NCBI GenBank assembly: GCA_030017895.1
Contig: JASEGV010000021.1
Span: 1-41,709 of the forward strand
Reading direction: 5' to 3'
Source of the DNA: Bacteroidota bacterium
Lineage (GTDB): Bacteria; Bacteroidota; Ignavibacteria; UBA10030; BY39
Length of the DNA: 41,709 bases
Every line of letters starts with the position of its first letter. Position 1 is the stretch's first letter. The translations under genes were made by a program, and so were the position numbers. Below, in pieces: positions 35,312 to 41,709 of the stretch. Under the pieces are notes generated by a model. That model had not been told where the DNA came from and made no database searches. It saw only the letters and a list, made by a program, of their open reading frames with translations.

Positions 35312-35403
35312 TAGTGCCAGATCTATTGAGACAGGGCGCGATTCCCTCCACAAATTAATTATGTTCGACTCATTTTTCTCAGAGACTCGATGTTGAAAGT
35401 GAG
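35312..35403. repeat. Island repeat copy R1 (degenerate)
   Basis: The segment 'agatctattgagacaggg', 'cgcgattccctccacaaatt', 'atgttcgactcattttt' and 'gttgaaagtgagg' aligns with R2. The terminator-like hairpin seen in R2 is spoiled here. It lies beyond the stop of the intact RelE-type toxin gene on the minus strand. The remaining DNA up to 35511 is non-coding, with only a weak distant inverted repeat AGCACCT/AGGTGCT. Confidence 0.6.
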
Positions 35404-35511
35404 GAGCACCTAAAACCTTTAGATTGCGTTTTTACTGATTTGGTATTATTTATTCATTGTCAGCATGTCCTTGAATGTATCCATATTCAGACAAGGGGGA
35501 ATAGAAGGTGC

Positions 35512-35778
35512 TTATGGAAAGTATTTATAAATCTCTTTCCTGTGCAACACCCGGTAAAAAGTAATTTTACCATTTTCGAATTTAAATCCAATACGATAAT
35601 CGCCTAATCGGATTCTGTAAAAATTCTTGAAACCCGATAATTTTCTATGATGGTGTAGCTGTTCTAAGTTTCCCATCTCCGGAATTTCGGTAAAAACGAG
35701 TTGCTTAATCTTTGATTGAATTTCTGACGGAAGCCGGTCAATATCTTTGAGGAATGTCTTCTTAAACGAAACTTGCAT
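35512..35778 (-). CDS. RelE-type toxin (mRNA interferase)
   Basis: 88 residues. '[20 protein letters not shown]' and the core '[20 protein letters not shown]' followed by '[20 protein letters not shown]' with '[10 protein letters not shown]' at the end are typical of RelE/YoeB/mRNA-degradase toxins. It probably cleaves ribosome-bound mRNA. All the usual conserved positions (Lys, Tyr-Arg-Ile-Arg, Gly-Asp-Tyr-Arg, His-Arg-Lys) are present, so it looks active. The antitoxin gene is 11 bp upstream. Confidence 0.9.
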   Translation of the reverse strand: MQVSFKKTFLKDIDRLPSEIQSKIKQLVFTEIPEMGNLEQLHHHRKLSGFKNFYRIRLGDYRIGFKFENGKITFYRVLHRKEIYKYFP

Positions 35779-35789
35779 AATAAGATTTC

Positions 35790-35981
35790 TTACGCATTAA
35801 ACCCGACTATCTTCTTTGCCTCTTCAATATCAACCTCATCATCATCCTCAACTTCTTCCATTGCTTTCCCGAGTCCGTAATCGAGCAATATATTTTCAAT
35901 TTTGCTGAAACTCTCTAAATCAATCACAACTGCTTTAGGTCGTCCTTCATCATCGACAATATATGATTTTGTTAGGGTCAT
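35790..35981 (-). CDS. Antitoxin of the RelE-type pair
   Basis: 63 residues, starting '[20 protein letters not shown]' then '[20 protein letters not shown]', with an acidic C-terminal half ([19 protein letters not shown]). The '[17 protein letters not shown]' segment is the Phd/YefM-like core, while the acidic helix should wrap the toxin. AAGGAAAAA precedes ATG 35981. It stands immediately before the toxin, the classical antitoxin-first order. The pair probably represses its own promoter. Confidence 0.85.
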   Translation of the reverse strand: MTLTKSYIVDDEGRPKAVVIDLESFSKIENILLDYGLGKAMEEVEDDDEVDIEEAKKIVGFNA

Positions 35982-36083
35982 TGTTTTTCCTTCAAATTGG
36001 TCATTTATTTTTTACTTGATAAAGATAACTATAAAAGGGAACGAAATCAAAATTGTGCGATTTGCCTTCCGTGCAAGCAAATT

Positions 36084-36112
36084 AAAAGCGCCCGATCTCA
36101 TCAACCGGGCGC
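36084..36112 (-). terminator. Minus-strand terminator-like hairpin in R2
   Basis: GCGCCCG (36088-36094) pairs with CGGGCGC (36106-36112) across an 11-base loop, with TTTTAAT following on the minus strand. It lies about 85 bp past the 233-residue protein's stop and would end its transcript before the antitoxin promoter. Confidence 0.65.
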
Positions 36113-36185
36113 GATACCCTCCACAAATTGGTTATGTACAACTCACTTTCAACTCAGAATCCAAGCGGAAAGTGAGTCGCACATT
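36084..36185. repeat. Island repeat copy R2
   Basis: It contains the terminator-like hairpin, then 'taccctccacaaattggtta', then an inverted repeat GTACAACTCACTTTC/GAAAGTGAGTCGCAC (36136-36181; 13 of 15 paired). It lies directly after (minus strand) the stop of the cysteine-containing unknown gene. The shared blocks 'ctccacaaattggttatg' and 'actcactt' link it to R1, R3 and R4. Confidence 0.75.
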
Positions 36186-36194
36186 CTTCGTTTC

Positions 36195-36860
36195 TTATCT
36201 AAAAATTGTTAAACCAAGAAATTGATAATTTTCACTAAACTCAAATAAGACAGGAAATTTTTTTAAATCTTTTTTTCTTATTTCCCATGGGAAGTCGCCG
36301 AATTTTTCTTTGCCTCGTTTGTTCTTTGTTTTATTTATTTTTACATGTATAAGATGAGTGTCTACCGAGCACTCGACTCCGCTTTCTTGTAAAAAGACGA
36401 TTCTTTCAGCAGCCATATTAATTTCATGTTTGTTGCTAAAGTAACTTGATTTATAAGAATTGTGAACATCTACATTCAAAATTGATCCATGAAACTTGAT
36501 AGTGTCGTTAACGATTGTTGCTTCCTTCTTTGTTTTAAAAGTCTTCTTGGAATTTGGATTTAATTTAGTGCCTATTATTTTCAGACCCTTTGCCGGAAGT
36601 ATATAATACGACTCACCTACTCCTTTGATTTTTCCGCAAATTTTACAACATACTTTTGCCTCTTTGGTCTTCTTATATCCATCCCAGTGTTTACAGTGTA
36701 AACCTAAAAATTCCCACGTTAAACCAAGTTGGTGATAGATATTAAAAAATATCTGAAGCTCCTTCTTACTAATTCCTTTTTTGTTTAGAAAATTATTGCT
36801 GATAAAGTCTAAGCTTTTAAAAAGTTTTTTTAATTCTTTTTTTACATGGTCTTTTTTCAT
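36195..36860 (-). CDS. Unknown protein with Cys-rich motif
   Basis: About 221 residues from ATG 36860; the frame also has an upstream ATG at 36896, inside less protein-like sequence. No family recognised. Lys-rich with helical N-terminus, then 'LHCKHWDGYKKTKEAKVCCK' with 'ICGKIKG', a cluster of Cys and His (C-x2-H, CC-x2-C) that could bind zinc. The second half ('YILPAKGLKIIGTKLNPNSK', 'NDTIKFHGSILNVDVHNSYK', 'ECSVDTHLIHVKINKTKNKR') looks beta-rich. No signal peptide. It stands between repeats R2 and R3, alone in its unit. Its strongly AT-rich codons differ from the neighbouring ATPase. Confidence 0.6.
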   Translation of the reverse strand: MKKDHVKKELKKLFKSLDFISNNFLNKKGISKKELQIFFNIYHQLGLTWEFLGLHCKHWDGYKKTKEAKVCCKICGKIKGVGESYYILPAKGLKIIGTKLNPNSKKTFKTKKEATIVNDTIKFHGSILNVDVHNSYKSSYFSNKHEINMAAERIVFLQESGVECSVDTHLIHVKINKTKNKRGKEKFGDFPWEIRKKDLKKFPVLFEFSENYQFLGLTIFR

Positions 36861-36892
36861 TAGTAAGAATTTAAAGAAATAAGTGTGGAGAA

Positions 36893-37004
36893 ACAAATTG
36901 GTTATGTGCGACTCACTTGCTTAACCTCCCGAAGGTTACCCGTGTTTTGTCTAAGTAAACCTTCGGGAGGTTTGCGATGTCTTACTTCATCAAAATTAAT
37001 TTCG
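36893..37004. repeat. Island repeat copy R3 with sorting-domain tail
   Basis: It begins 'acaaattggttatgtgcgac', then a long hairpin AACCTCCCGAAGGTT/AAACCTTCGGGAGGTT (about 36923-36972), and then DNA that on the minus strand reads KTKLILMK and stop, the last residues of a T9SS sorting domain. It lies five bases past the ATPase stop. R3 and R4 agree over about 112 bp with only three mismatches that I can see. Confidence 0.85.
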
Positions 37005-37009
37005 TCTTG

Positions 37010-38191
<1,182 letters not shown>

Positions 38192-38240
38192 TCAGTAGTA
38201 AAAACGATAGATATTAGGGTTTCTAATTATTATGGTGTGG

Positions 38241-38274
38241 AAAAAAAACGCCCGATCTATTAAGAGCGGGTGCC
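38241..38274 (-). terminator. Minus-strand terminator-like hairpin in R4
   Basis: CGCCCG pairs with CGGGTG (one G-T pair) around ATCTATTAAGAG, followed by eight T's on the minus strand. It lies 51 bp before the ATPase operators, so it insulates the ATPase unit from transcripts coming from the right. Confidence 0.6.
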
Positions 38275-38404
38275 ATACCCTCCACAAATTGGTTATGTGC
38301 GACTCACTTGCTTAACCCCCCGAAGGTTACCCGTGTTTTGTCTTAGTAAACCTTCGGGAGGTTTGCGCTGTCTTACTTCATCAAAATTAATTTCTTGGTT
38401 TCTT
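38248..38404. repeat. Island repeat copy R4 with sorting-domain tail
   Basis: The fullest copy: terminator hairpin, 'taccctccacaaattggtta', 'gtgcgactcacttgcttaac', the 17-bp hairpin of CCCCCCGAAGGTT with AACCTTCGGGAGG, and at its right end a minus-strand frame reading ETKKLILMK and stop, the exact tail of the T9SS gene at 39200. No cargo sequence is attached to that tail. The DUF4258/DUF2283 pair begins about 50 bp to the right. Confidence 0.85.
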
Positions 38405-38456
38405 CTTGTTTGCTTCTTGTAATAAAGTTCGGTAATTTAATAATGAGATCATTTTA

Positions 38457-38714
38457 ATGGAATTAGCGCACGTGGTTATCAGATTCTCAAGACATGCAAA
38501 ACGAAGAATAACGCTTTATAGGATTCAACAAATTGATATTGAAAATTCGATAGAAAAACACATGAAATCAGAGAAATTAATCTTTGGCAGGCACGAGTTT
38601 ATTGATGAAGGATTGAAAGAAAAATATAGATTGCCAGTTAAAATAGTTATTGATATTGGTAAAGACTTAATAACCGTGATTACTGCTTATCCCTTGAAGA
38701 AAGGAATTATATAA
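38457..38714 (+). CDS. DUF4258 protein
   Basis: 85 residues. 'VIRFSRHAKRRITLYRIQQI' followed by 'DIENSIEKHMKSEK', then 'LPVKIVIDIGKDLITVITAY' and 'PLKKG' is the DUF4258 pattern, a small RelE-like fold. It overlaps by one base with the DUF2283 gene (TAATG). Such pairs are common and thought to be toxin-antitoxin-like, with DUF4258 the possible toxin, though that is not established. It is the only plus-strand unit of the repeat-bounded part of the island. Confidence 0.8.
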   Translation: MELAHVVIRFSRHAKRRITLYRIQQIDIENSIEKHMKSEKLIFGRHEFIDEGLKEKYRLPVKIVIDIGKDLITVITAYPLKKGII

Positions 38715-38926
38715 TGAAAATATATTATGATAAAGAAATAGATGCAGCGTATATCGAATTATCAACAGAAAAACCGGAAGGTGTTATTGAGATTAAAGAG
38801 GGTGTACATCTCGATATTACAGCCGACAACCGAATTGTTGGCATTGAATTTTTGGATGCTTCTAAAAAGATTTCACTTTCTTCATTATTTGAATACCAAG
38901 TAGCTGAAGATTTGGTTCATATTTAA
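38714..38926 (+). CDS. DUF2283 protein
   Basis: 70 residues: 'MKIYYDKEIDAAYIELSTEK', 'GVIEIKEGVHLDITADNRIV' and 'GIEFLDASKKISL'. The pattern YDxExDAAYI...LDxxxxxxIVGIEILDAS is the DUF2283 signature. It is the usual neighbour of DUF4258 and a candidate antitoxin or regulator. It starts on the last base of the DUF4258 stop codon, so translation is coupled. Confidence 0.88.
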   Translation: MKIYYDKEIDAAYIELSTEKPEGVIEIKEGVHLDITADNRIVGIEFLDASKKISLSSLFEYQVAEDLVHI

Positions 38927-38940
38927 TTCAGAGTTCATTA

Positions 38941-38976
38941 AATAATAAAAGCGCCCGATCAATACGACTCGGGTGC
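38941..38976 (-). terminator. Minus-strand terminator-like hairpin in R5
   Basis: GCGCCCGA (38951-38958) pairs with TCGGGTGC (38969-38976), one G-T pair, then TTTTATTATT on the minus strand. It sits 224 bp past the stop of the T9SS gene and would end its transcript, and also serves as the island-side edge of R5. Confidence 0.6.
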
Positions 38977-39199
38977 TATACCCTCCACCATTCTCTAATC
39001 CACAAAATAGATTTCTTAGTGTCTGGAGTTGGGAGGGAGTTCCAACTTCCGACCAATCACGGTCAGTCGGCAGTAGAACTTCCTCCTAGTCAATGGTCAT
39101 GTGTAATTCACTCTCTTGGTAAAACCTCCGACTTCTCAATGAGTTGAGTTATCAACTGGCGAGAGAAATTCTATGTAAGAAGTTGGAGGTTTATCAGTT
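38950..39199. repeat. Island repeat copy R5, 3' region of the T9SS gene
   Basis: It shares the hairpin at its left end, 'taccctccac', 'atgtgtaattcactctcttg' and a second inverted repeat AACCTCCGACTTCT/AGAAGTTGGAGGTT (about 39123-39193), and joins the real tail of the T9SS gene (ETKKLILMK, stop at 39200). A stretch of about 110 bp (39000-39095) in the middle, with inner inverted repeats such as GGAGTTGGGAGG, is absent from R3 and R4. There is no gene in the region 38927-39199. Confidence 0.65.
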
Positions 39200-41709
39200 C
39201 TATTTCATCAAAATTAATTTCTTGGTTTCGACGTAATCAGTCGCTTGCCGATCATTGATGGAGTGGGCTTGCAATCGATAGAAGTACACACCACTCGTCA
39301 AACCTGAAGCGCTGAAATTCACCTCGTGATACCCAGCTTCTTGCTTTCCATCCACAAGCAACGCCACTCTTTGACCAAGCGTGTTAAAAACACCCAGGCT
39401 TACATGCGATGCTTGCGGCAAAGCGTACTTGATTGATGTAGATGGATTGAAGGGGTTGGGATAGTTATGGTACAGAGCGTATTCTCTCGGAAATTGTTTA
39501 TCCCCTTCAGCCATTCCGGTTATGATCGTATTGCTGAACGGACTCAAATTTTCGTGGATATCCATCGCGCGGACTGCGTAGTAACTGTTTCCAGGCAGTG
39601 GGCTTTGGTCAACATATTGTGTGTCTATCGTTGTTCCAAGCTCTACCAAATTAGCCGGAGATGTCCCTCGGTATAATACGTAGCTGTGGAGATCGCTCTC
39701 GCTGTTCGCATTCCAGTGCATGCTTACCTGTCCTGCGGCAAACGATGCCACGAAGCCTTTCGGTGCAAGCGGTGCAAGATTATCCACCGAGTAGCCGCTG
39801 TCAACGTTTGAATCATAAAAGACATTTGGATTGCTCGTATGAGCGGAGACCAAATAGTAATGCTTACCATCAGTTGTAGACATAGAGTCGTAAAGCGTCG
39901 GTGCTGTGTAGGAGTACTCAGAGAATCTGTGTGCAGGTTGATTGGCAATCCATTCCCAGAAATACGTTGCGCCGTTGGTTGAGGTAACCCTGTATGCTAT
40001 GCCTTTGAAGTCGCCACTGATAGAAGTCATTGGAACGATTCCGGATTTTTGCACCGAACCTTGAGGGATTGCCCGCCAGATGCTGTAGAAGGGAAGGGTA
40101 CTTACATTTGTGTCCAATGGTGATGCTTTCCATTTGACAGTGACGTGACTTCCTTGATCGTTAGGGACGTCTCGGATAGAAAGAATTCGTGGATGACCTA
40201 TATTGTTGATATAAACGATAACTAGGGCTGAATTAGATATATCTTTTCCATCGGTGATGATATAGGAAAAGCTATCCACTCCAAACCAATCGCGACGAGG
40301 TGAATATATTACTGTTGTATCACCAGAACCGATGAAGATTCTACCGGAAGTTAAGCTCGTGTCGAGTGCGAATACTTTGAGCGTGTCTCCATCAGGATCA
40401 CTATCGTTGCTAAGTAAATGAATTTGGATAATACTGTTTTCCGGTGTGGAAACTGTGTCATTTCTTGCGATAGGAGGATTGTTCGGAGGAGTTATAGTTT
40501 TCAGAACAAGACAAGACGATGTGAATGTTGTGTCGAGACGAAACCCACCTCCTATGTCTAAGCCATTGATGATATCAAAATTTCCACTTCTAGAACCGTA
40601 ACACATGATTTGAAAAGTATCAATACCAATGGGTCTGAATCCATCTATGAGATTCAAATCAAGTGCACCGAGCAGAGTTGCAGTGCCAGTTACCTTTAGT
40701 CGGTCATATCGTGTCGTGTCGCGACCGCCAATTTCAACATGGAACATGCCCGAGCTGCTCTGAGTGTAGTTTCCAGTGATCCGTATCGAGCCAGCAGAAG
40801 TCCCAGGGCTTAAGATTCCAGCATTGTTCACGCCCGCGCTGATAATGCCGGAACCTGATAGCATTCCACCTTGGATGTCTATCGTACTATTTGATCCTAT
40901 TGTACCACCGCCCAGCACGGTAATACCAGCAGTTTGTCTAAATCCTCCTCCAAAGTACAAGGTACCGACTTTCGCCTCTGCTGTGCCAGTGTTATTGAAA
41001 GTGGGATTAATCGACGTAGTACCTGTCGTGGTTGTCCTTCGAAACGTACCGTAGTTCTCAATATGAGGTGTAGGAGAACCAGATGTCCAGATGTTGATAT
41101 CTGCTTGTATATTGAATGTCCCCCAATTTGCAATTACAGCACTGTTGCTCATCGTAAATGAACCAGTGCAAACAGTTGTTACGTTACTTCTGAGTGTGAG
41201 AGTTCGTCCATTGAGTGTTTTACTCACTGCACTAGTTATATTAACTGAACCACCTGTGTCAACAACTGTCATCCCTGTACCTAGCATCGTTCCACCTGAC
41301 CAGTTGAAAGTTCCGCTTATTGTCAATGTACTATCTCCCGACAGAGAACCAGCAACAACAGCAAAGTTCACCGCTGGTATAGTCCCATTTACATTTACCG
41401 TTGCACCATTTACACGAGTAAATCCAGTACCTGTGAAGCTTGTACCAGTTTGTATTATATACGTACCCCCAGTGAAATCTATGTAAGCATTATCGCCCGT
41501 ATTCCATTCTCCATTGCTTGTTCCTCCATTGGAAAGCTGAATTGTGCCACTGTAGCCTTGTACTGTTCCTATGTTATGAAACACCACATTGATTTGTGTT
41601 ATTCCTGCCGTATTGGATTTTCGAAATGTTCCATAATTGTCGATACGTGGAGATGGAGAACCAGATGTCCAGATGTTGATATCTGCTTGTATATTGAATG
41701 TCCCCCAAT
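39200..41709 (-). CDS. Large T9SS cargo protein, N-terminus outside the window
   Basis: At least 836 residues; the reading frame is open to the right edge, so the start lies beyond it and a GTG at 41587 is only internal. From the left of the protein: two or more repeats of about 194 residues of beta-helix type ('WGTFNIQADINIWTSGSPSP'), an autotransporter-like unit ('GNYTQSSSGMFHVEIGGRDT', 'GALDLNLIDGF'), a cadherin-like/Big_9 domain ('NNPPIARNDTVSTPENSII', 'SNDSDPDGDTLKV'), an Fn3-like region and a type-A sorting domain ('LYHNYPNPFNPSTSIKYALP', 'SGVYFYRL', 'KKLILMK'). It is probably a large exported surface adhesin-like protein. Confidence 0.85.
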   Translation of the reverse strand, partial: WGTFNIQADINIWTSGSPSPRIDNYGTFRKSNTAGITQINVVFHNIGTVQGYSGTIQLSNGGTSNGEWNTGDNAYIDFTGGTYIIQTGTSFTGTGFTRVNGATVNVNGTIPAVNFAVVAGSLSGDSTLTISGTFNWSGGTMLGTGMTVVDTGGSVNITSAVSKTLNGRTLTLRSNVTTVCTGSFTMSNSAVIANWGTFNIQADINIWTSGSPTPHIENYGTFRRTTTTGTTSINPTFNNTGTAEAKVGTLYFGGGFRQTAGITVLGGGTIGSNSTIDIQGGMLSGSGIISAGVNNAGILSPGTSAGSIRITGNYTQSSSGMFHVEIGGRDTTRYDRLKVTGTATLLGALDLNLIDGFRPIGIDTFQIMCYGSRSGNFDIINGLDIGGGFRLDTTFTSSCLVLKTITPPNNPPIARNDTVSTPENSIIQIHLLSNDSDPDGDTLKVFALDTSLTSGRIFIGSGDTTVIYSPRRDWFGVDSFSYIITDGKDISNSALVIVYINNIGHPRILSIRDVPNDQGSHVTVKWKASPLDTNVSTLPFYSIWRAIPQGSVQKSGIVPMTSISGDFKGIAYRVTSTNGATYFWEWIANQPAHRFSEYSYTAPTLYDSMSTTDGKHYYLVSAHTSNPNVFYDSNVDSGYSVDNLAPLAPKGFVASFAAGQVSMHWNANSESDLHSYVLYRGTSPANLVELGTTIDTQYVDQSPLPGNSYYAVRAMDIHENLSPFSNTIITGMAEGDKQFPREYALYHNYPNPFNPSTSIKYALPQASHVSLGVFNTLGQRVALLVDGKQEAGYHEVNFSASGLTSGVYFYRLQAHSINDRQATDYVETKKLILMK
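41073..41709. repeat. Internal in-frame repeat of the T9SS cargo gene
   Basis: A 55-bp stretch at 41073-41127 recurs identically at 41655-41709, the window edge. The offset is 582 bp, that is 194 codons, so the protein contains tandem repeats of that size. It reads 'WGTFNIQADINIWTSGSP' in both. Identical DNA in repeats whose flanks differ suggests recent conversion or unequal crossover. Confidence 0.85.

Noticed and set aside
38447-38459. A promoter for the DUF4258/DUF2283 pair
   Set aside because: Upstream bases are AT-rich without a convincing -10/-35 or Bacteroidota -7/-33 pair, so no promoter was listed.
40776-41486. Pro/Val-rich plus-strand frames near the right edge
   Set aside because: They mirror the Gly/Thr-rich repeats of the T9SS gene on the other strand; frames opposite such repeats stay open by composition.

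Overview
The window looks like chromosome from a low-GC Gram-negative member of the Bacteroidota/Ignavibacteriota/Chlorobiota (FCB) group. The main reason is several large secreted proteins that end in a type IX secretion (T9SS) C-terminal sorting domain of the 'YQNYPNPFNPTT ... GVYFYKL ... KKM(L)LIR/LMK' kind, typical of Ignavibacteria and relatives. No T9SS machinery, rRNA, tRNA, CRISPR array or prophage was recognised. All calls come from reading the sequence and remembered family motifs; no database search was possible.

Layout. 1-1.4 kb is a graveyard: a frameshifted beta-barrel protein, an antitoxin with a truncated RelE-like toxin, a 123-bp MITE-like palindrome with a perfect 5-bp target duplication, and a decayed sorting-domain tail. 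1.4-9.8 kb: a secreted TlpA-like thioredoxin, a secreted S9-type peptidase/esterase, a Type II restriction-modification pair (YhdJ-like adenine methylase plus nuclease) apparently inserted between the hydrolase gene and thyX, thyX, a membrane protein, a frameshifted lipoprotein, a nitronate-monooxygenase-like flavoprotein, and a STAS-PEBP pair on the minus strand. 9.9-18.2 kb: an M24 peptidase; a compact minus-strand three-gene operon (TIGR04255-like protein, unknown protein, HEPN-like protein) that is the best candidate for an undescribed system; a purple-acid-phosphatase-like enzyme; a decayed MFS transporter; a DUF7309/DUF6930-like protein; and an OPT-family transporter.

18.2-26 kb holds three large minus-strand exported proteins: a 16-repeat SBBP beta-propeller, a wall/Fn3-like protein and a PQQ-like propeller with an unusually placed internal sorting-like domain. 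26-34.7 kb is housekeeping: gdhA with a clear terminator; a plus-strand run of SDR, Cys/Met PLP enzyme, ECF sigma factor and toast-rack envelope protein; and a minus-strand run of rlmN, adk, glycerophosphodiesterase and an outer-membrane protein.

34.8-39.2 kb is an accessory island of small modules (a degraded toxin-antitoxin pair, an intact RelE-type pair, a Cys-containing unknown, a DUF4143-type ATPase with twin palindromic operators, and a DUF4258/DUF2283 pair). The modules are separated by five related repeats in one orientation. Each repeat carries hairpins and three carry minus-strand terminators; two also carry the last codons of a T9SS sorting domain, as does the end of the large T9SS gene that runs off the right edge. 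This looks like a cassette array grown at the 3' end of a T9SS gene. Several genes (89-581, 854-1003, 7446-7710, 13908-14989, 35037-35311) are disrupted, so part of the window is decaying or the assembly contains indel errors; the transporter, with two internal deletions, is clearly a real pseudogene.
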